Shown: positions 52,161 to 61,418, counted from the stretch's first letter. The stretch: 64,000 nt of DNA from Bradyrhizobium sp. CCGE-LA001 (GCF_000296215.2 NZ_CP013949.1:7557501-7621500), one strand, 5' to 3'. Notes: generated by a model not told the origin, from the sequence alone. Translations and numbers: made by a program.

Positions 52161-52178
52161 GCCGTTAGGGCGCCACGG

Positions 52179-54029
52179 TTACAACCCGATCCACTCACCC
52201 GACGCATCATCATTCAACCGCCTCATCGCATCGGCGCGCCGGGTCAGCACGGCGCGCTGGTTAATGTAGCCCTTGTCGGTGATCTCGCCGCCGTCGACGG
52301 AGGCCGGCTCCGCCAGCAGCAGCGCGCGTGTGGCGTGGCCGGAGGAATTGCCGCTCTGCTGCTTGAGCCTCGCCAGACCCTGTGCGATCGCCGCCCTGAC
52401 CTTGTCATGCGCCAGCACCTCGCTCACAGCCGCCGTCTCCGGCAGACCGGCATGAGCGCGGCAAGCGGCGATATTCGGGAACACCAGGAAGCGGACCTCG
52501 TCGCCACCATGACCGGCGACGACGATGTCTTGCGCAAGCGGCGCCAATGCAGCGATGCCGGCGACACGCAACGTGCCGACGCTGACCCAGGTGCCGGAAT
52601 TGAGCTTGAAGTCCTCCGCAACGCGGCCATCGAAGAACAGGCCGCGCTCCGGCCTGTCCGGGTCGGCAAGCTTCACGGCGTCACCGATGAGATAGAAACC
52701 CTCTTCGTCGAACGCTTGCCTGGTCAGCTCCGGCGCCTTCCAGTAGCCCGGCGTGACGTTGGGCCCACGCACGCGCACCTCCAGCTTGTCGCCGGAGGGG
52801 ACGAGCTTGAGCTCCGTGCCGGGAATCGGTACGCCGATATTGCCCGAGCGTTCCGCGAGAAAGTGGCAATCGGTCGCGAGCGGGGACGTCTCGGTCGAGC
52901 CCCAAGCCGAGACCATCGGCAGCGGCCGGCCGACGGTCTCGATGGACAGCTGCTCCAGCGCATCCCAGAGATTTTGCGGCAATGCCGCACCGGCATAGAA
53001 GGCGAACTTCACCTCGCCGAAGAAGCGGCGGCGCAGTTCCTCATCGCCGCGCAGCGCCGCGATCAGCATGTCGAAGCCGCGCGGTACGTTGAAATAGACC
53101 GTCGGCATCACGCTTTTCAGGTTGGCGAGCGAGGTCGCGAACAGGCCGGGAGCAGGCTTGCCGCCGTCGATATAGAGCGAGCCGCCGTTGCGCAGCACGA
53201 GGTTGAAATTATGGTTGGCGCCGAAGGTGTGGCTCCAGGGCAGCCAATCGAGGATCACGAGATTGCCGCGGCCCGGCGCGAGAAACGTCCAGGTCTGCGC
53301 CTTGGCTTGTTGACTGGACGTCAGCATGCGCTGGGTGTTGATGACCGCCTTCGGCGTGCCGGTCGAGCCCGAGGTGAACAAGAATTTCGCGATCGTGTCC
53401 GGCGTAATCGCGGCGAAGGCCTTTGCGACGCCAGGCGTCTCCGGCGTTGCCGCAACGGTGCGGAAGGCAAGCGCATCGGCGTCGTCGCCATGGCCGCTGA
53501 CGATCTGCGCATTGTGCAGCGGCTTGATCGCGGCCAGCGCCGAGGCGAAAGGTTTGATCGCGGAAACATAGATCGCGCCCGGCTCGAGCAGCGAAATCAT
53601 GCTCTTCAGCTTGTCGAAATCTTTCGACATCAGCGAATAGGCCGGCGAGATCGCAGCTGAGGGCACGCCGACATGCTGCGCGGCGAGCGCGAGCAGCGCG
53701 TGATCGATGCTGTTGTCGGAGAGGATCGCGAGCGGGCGCGTGGCGCTGAGGCCCTGCGCGAGGATCCAGGAGGCCGCCCCACGCACCTGCCGCAGCGCCT
53801 GCCCATAGGTGATGGTGGTCCACGGCGCTTCGGCAGCACCGCGCTCGGCGAGAAAGATTGCATCAGGCGTTTCCCGCGCCCATTGCTCAAGCCAGTCGCC
53901 GATGCAGCGTGCACTCTCGCCGAGCGGCTCGGGTGAGCGCAGCACGACGCTGCCGTCGGCGCGGTGCTCCGCGATGGTCCTCGGCGTTGCGAACAGGCCT
54001 GCAACGTCACCGCGTGACGCGAGTGTCAT
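52179..54029 (-). CDS. Feruloyl-CoA synthetase-like acyl-CoA ligase
   Basis: A 616-aa AMP-forming ligase. The adenylation core is FLFTSGSTGTPKAVINTQRM, with SAWGSTETSPLATD later. Its length and the N-terminal part (ADGSVVLRSPEPLGESARCI) fit the feruloyl-CoA synthetase branch rather than the ~510-aa benzoate ligases. It would activate hydroxycinnamates such as ferulate or p-coumarate. No enoyl-CoA hydratase/lyase gene is adjacent. GAGGAGG precedes the chosen ATG at 54029; the upstream start at 54107 overlaps the operator region. It is divergent from a MarR gene, the arrangement seen for CouR-controlled coumarate genes. Confidence 0.85.
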   Translation of the reverse strand: MTLASRGDVAGLFATPRTIAEHRADGSVVLRSPEPLGESARCIGDWLEQWARETPDAIFLAERGAAEAPWTTITYGQALRQVRGAASWILAQGLSATRPLAILSDNSIDHALLALAAQHVGVPSAAISPAYSLMSKDFDKLKSMISLLEPGAIYVSAIKPFASALAAIKPLHNAQIVSGHGDDADALAFRTVAATPETPGVAKAFAAITPDTIAKFLFTSGSTGTPKAVINTQRMLTSSQQAKAQTWTFLAPGRGNLVILDWLPWSHTFGANHNFNLVLRNGGSLYIDGGKPAPGLFATSLANLKSVMPTVYFNVPRGFDMLIAALRGDEELRRRFFGEVKFAFYAGAALPQNLWDALEQLSIETVGRPLPMVSAWGSTETSPLATDCHFLAERSGNIGVPIPGTELKLVPSGDKLEVRVRGPNVTPGYWKAPELTRQAFDEEGFYLIGDAVKLADPDRPERGLFFDGRVAEDFKLNSGTWVSVGTLRVAGIAALAPLAQDIVVAGHGGDEVRFLVFPNIAACRAHAGLPETAAVSEVLAHDKVRAAIAQGLARLKQQSGNSSGHATRALLLAEPASVDGGEITDKGYINQRAVLTRRADAMRRLNDDASGEWIGL

Positions 54030-54107
54030 GGTTTCCTCCTCGCCCGGAATCCGGATCGGCCGCAGCCTCGTCCCGGGCTGCTTCGGCCATAATGTTGGGC
54101 ACGACAA

Positions 54108-54123
54108 TTGTTGTCGTCAACAA
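54108..54123. promoter_or_regulatory. Inverted repeat in the ligase/marR divergent promoter
   Basis: TTGTTGTCGTCAACAA has 6-bp arms around TCGT and sits between the divergent ligase and MarR genes. A further CAACAAT follows at 54121-54127, giving overlapping symmetry. It is a natural operator for the adjacent MarR protein. Confidence 0.5.
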
Positions 54124-54177
54124 CAATCTTTCGTCCGGCCCGCCAAGGCGCTAAGGTCGCGCCAAGGGAGACACGAT

Positions 54178-54672
54178 GTGACAAGCAGCGCAGCCCAGCC
54201 GTCCCCACGCAAGCGCGCCGTCAACGGGAAGGCACCGCGGAATGACGCCGACGAGGTCGGCCTCGACGCGCTGGTCGGGCACGCCGGGTATGCGGTGCGC
54301 CGCTTCCAGATCTGGATCTTCCAGGATTTCATCAAAACCCTCGGCGAGGTCGACATCCGACCGACGCAATATTCGGTGCTGACGGTGATCGGCGCCAATC
54401 CCGGCCTGTCGCAGATGGCGGTGGCCAAGCGCCTCGGCATCGAGCGGGCCCGGCTGGTGCATCTGCTCGACAGCCTCGAGCAGCGCAAATATGTCAAGCG
54501 GATCAAGTCGAAGACCGACCGGCGCTCGCATGCGCTGCACCTCACCGCGCAGGGCGAGACGGCTCTGGCCAGGTTCAAGCGCCTCGCCGCGGAGCACGAG
54601 CGGAATGTCGAGGCCAGGATCGGCCGGGAGAACCGGCAGCACCTGCTCCGGATCCTCGCCGACTTCACTTGA
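54178..54672 (+). CDS. MarR-family regulator divergent from the feruloyl-CoA synthetase-like gene
   Basis: A 164-aa MarR protein starting at GTG (with AAGGGAG upstream). The helix-turn-helix is LSQMAVAKRLGIERARLVHL and the wing is KSKTDRRSHALHLTAQG. The position is that of a CouR/FerR-type repressor that senses hydroxycinnamoyl-CoA. It is not certain that this protein belongs to that exact branch. The ATG-containing longer frame upstream would read through the promoter and is rejected. Confidence 0.83.
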   Translation: MTSSAAQPSPRKRAVNGKAPRNDADEVGLDALVGHAGYAVRRFQIWIFQDFIKTLGEVDIRPTQYSVLTVIGANPGLSQMAVAKRLGIERARLVHLLDSLEQRKYVKRIKSKTDRRSHALHLTAQGETALARFKRLAAEHERNVEARIGRENRQHLLRILADFT

Positions 54673-54854
54673 CGCTGACTGCCTACAGTTTGAGCAAATG
54701 CCGTAGCCGGGCGCTCGGATGCTCGCCTACGCCTCGCAACAAGTCATTGATCTCGCAATAATATCCGGGGCATCGGGCCAGCTCCGATACTGTACACAAT
54801 GGCACATCGTTTGCTTGAACCCGGGTGAAGAGACAATGCCGGAGTTTTGTCGCC

Positions 54855-56642
54855 ATGGGGGCTGAGCAGCCTGAAACGATCGCCGCGATTGTGGCCGCGC
54901 ATCGCGCGGGCACGCTGACGCCGGCGCAGACGGTCGCGCGGACCTATCAGCGCATCCGCGACCGCAACGATCCCGCCACCTTCATCAGCCTGCGCGACGA
55001 GAAGGACGCGATCGCGGAGGCCGAGAGGCTTACCCGTGCGGATGCCGCGAGCCTGCCGCTCTATGGCGTCCCGGTCGCGGTGAAGGACAATATCGACGCG
55101 CTGGGCTTTCCGACCACCGCAGCCTGCCCGGCCTTCTCCTACACACCGACGCGCGATGCCACCGCCGTGGCGCGCCTGCGCGCCGCCGGCGCCATCATCA
55201 TCGGCAAGACCAATCTCGACCAGTTCGCGACCGGCCTCGTTGGCGTGCGCTCGCCTTACGGCATTCCCAGGAATTCGATCCGCGACGATCTGGTCCCCGG
55301 CGGCTCGAGCTCGGGCTCTGCGGTCGCTGTCGGCGCAGGGCTGGTACCGCTCTCGCTCGGCACCGACACCGCCGGCTCCGGCCGCGTGCCGGCCATGCTC
55401 AACAACATCGTCGGGCTGAAACCGAGCCTCGGCATGATCTCGACCACAGGCCTCGTGCCGGCGTGCCGCACGCTCGACTGCATCTCGGTGTTTGCGTTGA
55501 CGGTGGACGATGCCGCGCTTGCGCTGTCGGTGATGGCAGCGCCGGACCAGGCCGATCCGTTCTCGCGCGAGCGGCCGCTTCAACCGATCACGCCGTTCCC
55601 TCAAAACTTGCGCCTCGGCGTGCCCAGGAGCGGACAGCTGATCTTCTTCGGCGACAAGAAGGCGGAAGCCGCCTATGCCGATGCGCTGAAGCGCTGGGCC
55701 GCGCTTGGCGCCACACTGGTCGAATTCGACCTCGAGCCGTTCTACGAGACGGCGCGGCTGCTCTATCAAGGGCCGTGGGTGGCCGAGCGATATCTCGTGA
55801 TCAAGGATCTGCTCGCGTCCGCACCTGAAGCGATCCATCCAGTGACGCGCGAGATCACGGCGGCCGGCGCGCGGCTGACCGCTGCAGACACCTTCTCGGC
55901 GCTTTATCGTCTGCAGGGCCTGCGCAAGATCGCCGAGCGGACCTTTACCGATATCGACGCGCTGGTGCTGCCGACGGCGCCGACCGCCTATACGACCGCG
56001 CAGGTGCTGGCCAATCCGATCGAGCTCAACAGCCGGCTCGGCACTTACACCAATTTCGTCAACCTACTCGACCTCTGCGGTCTTGCGGTGCCGGCGTCGA
56101 TGCGCGCGGACGGCATTCCGTTCGGCATCACGCTACTCGCGCCCGCAGGACACGACGCGTTGCTCGCCAGCATCGGCCGCGTGTTCCATGCCGATGCCAA
56201 GGGCGCGGAGCAGGCACCGCTCGCGCCGCTTCCCGCAAGCAGCAGTGACGAGATCCCGATTGCAGTGGTCGGCGCGCATCTGTCGGGCATGGTGCTGAAC
56301 CGCGAATTGACGGCACTGAACGGAAGCCTGATCGAGGCGACGAGAACCGCGCCGGACTACAAGCTCTATGCGCTCAACACCACGCCGCCGAAGCCGGGCA
56401 TGCTGCGCGTCGAAACCGGCAAGGGCGCCGCCATCGAACTGGAGATCTGGTCGCTGTCGCCGTCGGCCTTCGGCCAATTCGTCAACGCGATCCCCGCGCC
56501 GATGGCGATTGGAACGGTGCGGCTTGCGGATGGCCGCAGCGTGAAGGGGTTTCTGGTCGAGCCGGAAGTGCTGGGCGAAGCGCGTGATATCACGGCGTAT
56601 GGCGGCTGGCGGAAGTATGTGGCGGAAGCTGCCAAGGCGTAA
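54855..56642 (+). CDS. atzF: Allophanate hydrolase (AtzF type)
   Basis: A 595-aa amidase-signature enzyme hydrolysing allophanate to CO2 and ammonia. The triad K77 (PVAVKDN), S151 (PGGSSSGS) and S175 (GTDTAGSG) keeps the 74- and 24-residue spacing recalled for AtzF (K91, S165, S189). A C-terminal allophanate hydrolase domain is present (IAVVGAHLSGMVLNRELTAL to LVEPEVLGEARDIT). It converges on the atzGEH-gntR operon. No urea carboxylase or cyanuric acid hydrolase gene is visible. The ATG at 54855 was preferred to an upstream GTG. Confidence 0.9.
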   Translation: MGAEQPETIAAIVAAHRAGTLTPAQTVARTYQRIRDRNDPATFISLRDEKDAIAEAERLTRADAASLPLYGVPVAVKDNIDALGFPTTAACPAFSYTPTRDATAVARLRAAGAIIIGKTNLDQFATGLVGVRSPYGIPRNSIRDDLVPGGSSSGSAVAVGAGLVPLSLGTDTAGSGRVPAMLNNIVGLKPSLGMISTTGLVPACRTLDCISVFALTVDDAALALSVMAAPDQADPFSRERPLQPITPFPQNLRLGVPRSGQLIFFGDKKAEAAYADALKRWAALGATLVEFDLEPFYETARLLYQGPWVAERYLVIKDLLASAPEAIHPVTREITAAGARLTAADTFSALYRLQGLRKIAERTFTDIDALVLPTAPTAYTTAQVLANPIELNSRLGTYTNFVNLLDLCGLAVPASMRADGIPFGITLLAPAGHDALLASIGRVFHADAKGAEQAPLAPLPASSSDEIPIAVVGAHLSGMVLNRELTALNGSLIEATRTAPDYKLYALNTTPPKPGMLRVETGKGAAIELEIWSLSPSAFGQFVNAIPAPMAIGTVRLADGRSVKGFLVEPEVLGEARDITAYGGWRKYVAEAAKA

Positions 56643-56645
56643 GGT

Positions 56646-56743
56646 GCCGTAGGGTGGGCAAAGCGTAGCGTGCCCACCACTTCCAACATCGCTTGCGGAT
56701 GGACGGTGGGCACAGCGCTTCGCGCCTTTGCCCACCCTACGGC
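56646..56743. repeat. Dispersed palindromic repeat, GTAGGGTGGGCAAAG family, copy 2
   Basis: CCGTAGGGTGGGCAAAG on the left and CTTTGCCCACCCTACGG near the right end, with inner GTGCCCACC and GGTGGGCAC arms. It sits between the convergent atzF and gntR genes. Copy 1 is at 21102-21195. Confidence 0.9.
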
Positions 56744-56758
56744 ACTGCGCGCAGTGCC

Positions 56759-57481
56759 CTACACCGACACCGCGTAGATCTCGTACTCCCCGCGCACCAG
56801 CTCGATATGCGCGCGCATCGCGGCTGCCGCGCCCTGCTTGTCGCCGCGCATGATGGCGACGACGACGCGGTCGTGCTCGGCTTGAGACTTCGCGAGACGG
56901 CCGAGATTGCGGAACTGGGCGCGGCGGAACGGCTGCACGCGAACGCGTGTCGCCAGCGTGATCTCGGCGATATAGCCGTTCTGCGAGCCCGCATAGATCG
57001 CGTTGTGAAAGCGCTCGTTGACCTCGTGGAAACGCTCGGGATTGCCGGCATGGCTCAGCACCCGCAGCTCTTCGTGGATGGCCTCTAAGCCATGCCGCTC
57101 CGCGGCCGACATACGCTCGGCGGCAAGGCCGGCGCACAGCGCCTCGAGCTCGGCCATCGCCTCGAACATGCTGGTGAGACGCTGGATCGAGGGCTGCGCC
57201 ACCACCGCGCCGCGATGGGCGCGCGCCTCGACGAGACCGCTGGCGACCAGCTGGCGCAGCGCCTCACGCACGGGCGTGCGCGAAACACTGAAGCGCCGTG
57301 CGATGTCGGTCTCGTCCAGCGGCGCGCCGGGCGCCAGGGTTCCGCGCACGATCTCGTCGGCGAGTTGAAGCCGCAGCTCCTCGGCGCGCGTGACCTTGTG
57401 CAGGCCGGGTTGCGCCCGGTCGACCCGTGGCACCACCGGCTCGGCCGGCAGCGTCCCGGGCGGAAGATCGTCAAGCGTCAT
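56759..57481 (-). CDS. GntR-family (FCD) transcriptional regulator
   Basis: A 240-aa GntR/FadR-type regulator with the N-terminal winged helix (ETDIARRFSVSRTPVREALR) and a C-terminal FCD effector domain (EVNERFHNAIYAGSQNGYI, SQAEHDRVVVAI). The ATG lies a few bases after the atzH stop, so it is the last gene of the transporter-atzGEH operon and probably controls it. An upstream start at 57520 would overlap atzH. Confidence 0.87.
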   Translation of the reverse strand: MTLDDLPPGTLPAEPVVPRVDRAQPGLHKVTRAEELRLQLADEIVRGTLAPGAPLDETDIARRFSVSRTPVREALRQLVASGLVEARAHRGAVVAQPSIQRLTSMFEAMAELEALCAGLAAERMSAAERHGLEAIHEELRVLSHAGNPERFHEVNERFHNAIYAGSQNGYIAEITLATRVRVQPFRRAQFRNLGRLAKSQAEHDRVVVAIMRGDKQGAAAAMRAHIELVRGEYEIYAVSV

Positions 57482-57485
57482 ACGG

Positions 57486-57878
57486 TCAGGTCTCGTTCGA
57501 CTCGTCGATGATGCTGACATGGGCCGCGACGACGCGCCAGCCCTCCGGGAAGCGTATCCAGGTCTGCATCTGCCGGCCGACCTTGCCCGGCGCGGTGTCG
57601 CGATAGAACAGGGTGGAGGCCACGGCCGTATCGCGGCCGTAGCTCGATATCACGGTCTTCGCCGTGCGGCGGTTCAGCCCGACCGGCGAGCGGCCGGCGC
57701 GGAAGCCCGAAATCGCCTCATAGCCATAGAGGTTCTCGCCGATGCCGTAGCGTATCGTGCGGGGATCGTTGCGGAAGAGCTCGCCGAGCACGGCGACGTC
57801 GTTGCTGACGAGAGCCTGCTCATAGCGGTCGAACGCGGCTTTGACTTCCGCGATCACGTCGGGGAGATCGATCTCCAT
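57486..57878 (-). CDS. atzH: AtzH-like protein (SnoaL/NTF2 fold)
   Basis: A 130-aa small protein with NTF2-like fold features (FDRYEQALVSNDVAVLGELF, and the C-terminal WIRFPEGWRVVAAHVSI). This is the AtzH/HpxZ-type family found beside AtzE-like amidases. Its ATG follows the atzE stop by one base (TGA-G-ATG). The biochemical role is not settled. AGAGGA precedes the start. Confidence 0.82.
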   Translation of the reverse strand: MEIDLPDVIAEVKAAFDRYEQALVSNDVAVLGELFRNDPRTIRYGIGENLYGYEAISGFRAGRSPVGLNRRTAKTVISSYGRDTAVASTLFYRDTAPGKVGRQMQTWIRFPEGWRVVAAHVSIIDESNET

Positions 57879-57879
57879 C

Positions 57880-59274
57880 TCACAATCCTCTTGGGCCGGG
57901 CGCGGCAACGACGCCCATCTGTTCCAATGCATAGGCGACGCGCAGCGCGATGTCTTCGCGCCAGGGCGCGGCGATGATCTGCACGCCGATCGGTAGCGGC
58001 TCCAGCGGCACCGGCACTGCCACCACCGGCAGGCCGACGAACGAGATCGGCTGGGTGTGGATGCCGATATTGGCGCGCACCGGCAGCTCGACGCCGTCGA
58101 GCGTGAAATTCACCTGGCCGAGCTTCGGCGCAGTGCAGGGCGTTGCCGGCGCGATCAGCACGTCGACCGACTTGAATATCTCGGCGAGTTGCGCGCGATA
58201 CCAGCGGCGGAATTTCTGCGCGCGGTCGACCAGCGGCGCCGGCACCATGGCGCCGGCGATCAGCCGGTCGCGCACGGCCGGATCGAAATCGTTCGGGCGC
58301 TTGCGCAGGCGATCGAGATGCAGCGAAGCACCTTCCGTGGTGGTGATGACGTAAGCCGCGGCGCGGGCGCGCGAGGCCTCGGGCACGTCGACAACCTTCG
58401 TTGCGCCGAGCGCTTTGGCGACACGACTTACCGCCTCGACAGCTTCCGGAAACACGTTGTTCTGGAAGTAGCCCCCGGCGATGGCAATGCGCAGATCCGA
58501 AACCGGATTGGCGATCAGCGGCAGCGTCGGCTCCAGCCCGCGCGTCGTGCAAGCGCCGTCGTCGGCATCCGGCCCCTGCATCGCGTCATAGGCGAGCGCG
58601 AGGTCGGTGACGGAGCGCGCCAGCGGACCGAGATGATCGAGGCTCGCCACGAACGGGAACGAGCGCGCCCGCGACAGCCGGCCATAGGTTGGCTTCAGGC
58701 CGAAGATGCCGCAGAACGAGGACGGCACGCGGATCGAGCCGTTGGTGTCCGATCCCAGCGCGATCGGCACCAGCGCGCCGCCGACGGCGCTGCCGGAACC
58801 GCCGGAGGAGCCGCCGGTCATGCGCGTCGTGTCATGCGGATTGCGAGAGGGACCGTCGTGGACGTTCTCGCCGGTGAAGTCATAGGCGTATTCGCCCATG
58901 TTGAGCGCGCCGACCAGCACCGCGCCGGCGGCCTCCATGCGCTCGATCAGCGTGGCGTCACGCTTGGCGGGTGCGAGATCGCGGTTGATCTTGGAGCCGG
59001 CACGCGTGGAGAGGCCCGCTACGTCGAACAGGTTCTTCACGGCGAAGGGCACACCGGCGAGCGGGCCGACGTCCTTTCCCGCCGCGATGTCGGCATCGAT
59101 CGCCCGCGCTTTCGCGCGGGCGCGATCGGCGGTGACGTCGGTGAAGGAATTGAGGACGCCATCATGCTGCTTGATGCGCGCGAGCACAGCTTCGGTGGCG
59201 TCGAGCGCGGACATCTTGCGGTTTGCGACCGCTTTCGCGATCTCGGCAGCATTCATCTCTGGCTTGGCGGTCAT
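57880..59274 (-). CDS. atzE: Amidase, AtzE type (1-carboxybiuret hydrolase-like)
   Basis: A 464-aa amidase-signature enzyme with triad K80 (PFAVKNL), S156 (TGGSSGGS) and S180 (GSDTNGS). Close to AtzE and GatA. AtzE deaminates 1-carboxybiuret in cyanuric acid breakdown and needs the small GatC-like partner AtzG, whose gene precedes it by 7 bp. Because no cyanuric acid hydrolase is present and the operon has a peptide-type importer, the natural substrate may be another amide or ureide. Confidence 0.88.
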   Translation of the reverse strand: MTAKPEMNAAEIAKAVANRKMSALDATEAVLARIKQHDGVLNSFTDVTADRARAKARAIDADIAAGKDVGPLAGVPFAVKNLFDVAGLSTRAGSKINRDLAPAKRDATLIERMEAAGAVLVGALNMGEYAYDFTGENVHDGPSRNPHDTTRMTGGSSGGSGSAVGGALVPIALGSDTNGSIRVPSSFCGIFGLKPTYGRLSRARSFPFVASLDHLGPLARSVTDLALAYDAMQGPDADDGACTTRGLEPTLPLIANPVSDLRIAIAGGYFQNNVFPEAVEAVSRVAKALGATKVVDVPEASRARAAAYVITTTEGASLHLDRLRKRPNDFDPAVRDRLIAGAMVPAPLVDRAQKFRRWYRAQLAEIFKSVDVLIAPATPCTAPKLGQVNFTLDGVELPVRANIGIHTQPISFVGLPVVAVPVPLEPLPIGVQIIAAPWREDIALRVAYALEQMGVVAAPGPRGL

Positions 59275-59281
59275 GGCAGCA

Positions 59282-59461
59282 TCAGACCGTGAAGATCGGC
59301 GCCGGCTCGGTCTCGTCCGGCAGCGGAAATTCGTCGACGAGGCGGGCGAGCCGCAGCGAGACCTCGAGGTTGGCGCGCACCGCGGGCCTCCAGGCGTCCT
59401 CGACCGGCAGCGCCAGGGCTTTCGATACGGCGTCGATATAGTCGTCCAGAGGTTCGGCCAT
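59282..59461 (-). CDS. atzG: AtzG-like small subunit (GatC-derived)
   Basis: A 59-aa protein (MAEPLDDYIDAVSKALALPV, then AWRPAVRANLEVSLRLARLV) matching AtzG/DUF4089. In the family it binds and stabilises AtzE and is thought to descend from GatC of the tRNA amidotransferase. Its start at ATG follows a GTG. It lies 7 bp before atzE, with a normal operon arrangement, and 31 bp after the ABC ATPase gene. Confidence 0.82.
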   Translation of the reverse strand: MAEPLDDYIDAVSKALALPVEDAWRPAVRANLEVSLRLARLVDEFPLPDETEPAPIFTV

Positions 59462-59491
59462 CACGCTCTCAAGCTGATCTCAGTGCACTCT

Positions 59492-61267
59492 TTAGTGTGT
59501 CTGCAGCGGCGGATGCGGGATCGCCGTCAGCAGCTCCTTGGTATAGTCATCCTTGGGATCGCTGAGCACCTGCTCGGAAGAGCCCTCCTCGACGATCCGC
59601 CCGGTCCGCATCACAATGACACGTTCGCACAGCAAGCGCACCACATTCAAATCATGCGAGACGAACAGATAACTCATACCTAGCCGCTGCTTGAGGTCCT
59701 GCAGCAGGTTGAGCACCACGGCCTGCACCGAGACGTCGAGCGCCGCCGTGGGCTCGTCCAGGATGACGAGCTTTGGATGCAGCGCGATGGCGCGGGCGAT
59801 GCCGACGCGAGCCTTCTGGCCGCCGGACAATTGATGCGGGAAGCGGTCGAGCAGATTGTGCGGCAGGCCGACCATGGTGGCCAGTTCCTCGCAGCGGGCG
59901 CGCAGCGCGTCGCGGCCCTTGATGTCATCGAGCTGCAGAATCGGATCGGCGATGGCGCGCGCGGCGGTGAAGCGCGGGTTGAGGCTGTCGGTCGGGTCCT
60001 GGAACACCATCTGGATGCGGCTGCGCTGCGGCAGCCGGGCGAAGGCGGCAGGCGCGATGCCCGAGATGTCCTCGCCGTCGAACTGGATCAGGCCCGAGGT
60101 CTGGTCGAGCAGGCGCATCACCATCATCGACGTCGTCGATTTGCCGCATCCGGACTCCCCGACGAGGCCGACGCTCTCGCCATGGCCGATCGAGAAGCTG
60201 ATGCCGTCGACGGCGCGGAACACATCCGGCTCCACGGGCGGCTTGCGGCCGAACAGTTTTCCGAGCACGGCGGTGGCGCCCTGACGGGGATATTCCTTCA
60301 CGAGCTTGTCGACGAGGAGGAGGGGTTTCTCGTCACCCCCGGGCCTGACCCGGGGGTCCATCGATCGAGAGGAGTCTTGCGAAGCTTGATGGATGGCCGG
60401 GTCAAGCCCGGCCATGACGGCTGAGGGCTGCGCGGCGCCTTCCTCTTCCGGCAGCAAATCCCGCAAGTTCACGCCGAGCCGCGGCGTCGCGCGCATCAGC
60501 TTCTTGGTGTAGGGGTGCTGCGGGTTCGCGAAAATGTCGGCGGCGTTGGCGGTCTCGACCACGCGGCCCTTCTCCATCACGACGACGCGGTCGCAATAGG
60601 CAGCGGCAAGGCCAAGGTCATGCGTGATCAGGATCGTCGACATGGCGCGGCGCTTGGTCAGCTCGACGATCAGATCCATCACCGCCTTCTGCGTGGTGAC
60701 GTCGAGGCCGGTGGTCGGCTCGTCCGCGATCAGCAGCTGCGGATTGCAGGCGAGCGCGAGCGCGATGACGACGCGCTGGCACATGCCGCCGGACAATTCG
60801 AACGGATAGGCGTGGTAGCGCTCGCGCGGACGTGCGATCTTGACCTGCTCCAGCGCCTCGATCGCCTTCTCGCCGTGATCTTTGACCTGGGCCTGCTGCA
60901 CGTGGGTGCGCAGCACGTCCTCGATCTGGTCGCCCACTTTCCGGATCGGATTGAGCGCCGCGCGCGGGTTCTGGAAGATCATCGAGACCTCGCGGCCGCG
61001 CAGGTCGCGCATCTGGTCCTCGGTCGCGGCCTTGACGTCGATGCCGGAGAACACCACCGAGCCCTCGGCGATCTTGCCGGCGCGATCGAGGATGCGCATC
61101 ACCGCATAGGACGTCACCGACTTGCCGGAACCGGACTCGCCGACGATGGCGAGCGTCTCGCCCTTGGCCACGGAGATGTTGACGTGCTGCACCGCCTTGA
61201 CGATGCCGCGGCGGGTGGTGAATTCGACCGTGAGATCCCGGACGTCGAGCAGGGGCTGGGCGGTCAT
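59492..61267 (-). CDS. Fused dipeptide-type ABC transporter ATPase (DppD-DppF-like)
   Basis: A 591-aa protein with two full ATPase domains. Domain 1 has Walker A GESGSGKS, signature LSGGMCQRVV and LLIADEPTTGLD. Domain 2 has Walker A GESGCGKS, signature LSGGQKARVGI and LVILDEPTAALD. The linker, residues about 283-313, is encoded by a dispersed palindromic repeat (AVMAGLDPAIHQ ... SMDPRVRPGGDE). It energises the DppB/DppC-like permeases encoded just upstream. Substrates for this family are peptides, opines, ureides or glutathione. Confidence 0.9.
   Translation of the reverse strand: MTAQPLLDVRDLTVEFTTRRGIVKAVQHVNISVAKGETLAIVGESGSGKSVTSYAVMRILDRAGKIAEGSVVFSGIDVKAATEDQMRDLRGREVSMIFQNPRAALNPIRKVGDQIEDVLRTHVQQAQVKDHGEKAIEALEQVKIARPRERYHAYPFELSGGMCQRVVIALALACNPQLLIADEPTTGLDVTTQKAVMDLIVELTKRRAMSTILITHDLGLAAAYCDRVVVMEKGRVVETANAADIFANPQHPYTKKLMRATPRLGVNLRDLLPEEEGAAQPSAVMAGLDPAIHQASQDSSRSMDPRVRPGGDEKPLLLVDKLVKEYPRQGATAVLGKLFGRKPPVEPDVFRAVDGISFSIGHGESVGLVGESGCGKSTTSMMVMRLLDQTSGLIQFDGEDISGIAPAAFARLPQRSRIQMVFQDPTDSLNPRFTAARAIADPILQLDDIKGRDALRARCEELATMVGLPHNLLDRFPHQLSGGQKARVGIARAIALHPKLVILDEPTAALDVSVQAVVLNLLQDLKQRLGMSYLFVSHDLNVVRLLCERVIVMRTGRIVEEGSSEQVLSDPKDDYTKELLTAIPHPPLQTH
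60331..60420. repeat. Palindromic repeat inside the ABC ATPase gene, ATGCCCGGGCTTGACCCGGG family, copy 2
   Basis: Left end CGTCACCCCCGGGCCTGACC with CGGGGGTCCAT; right end ATGGATGGCCGGG then TCAAGCCCGGCCATGACGG. The 90-bp element is open in the ATPase frame and adds about 30 residues between the two ATPase domains. The intergenic copy is at 11544-11633. Confidence 0.85.
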
Positions 61268-61418
61268 GCGGGCCTTCCGGCATTCGCGAGGTCGAAAACA
61301 ACCCCATGCACAGTAGAGATGGCACTGAAGTTATTGGCGAATTTTTGAAGGATCTTTGCAAGCGAGGGAGGCAGCGCCTCCTCACACCCGAAATGCTGGA
61401 GTTCGAACCCGACCACCA

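Larger units (their letters stand above)
51810..52178. other. Convergent intergenic region (369 bp)
   Basis: No gene. It contains a fragment of a GCCGGCTTTTGCCGGCGG hairpin (51852-51869), an isolated MarR-like dyad at 51960-51973 and a long palindromic repeat at 52034-52160. The dyad is odd because both flanking genes end here rather than start. Confidence 0.5.
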
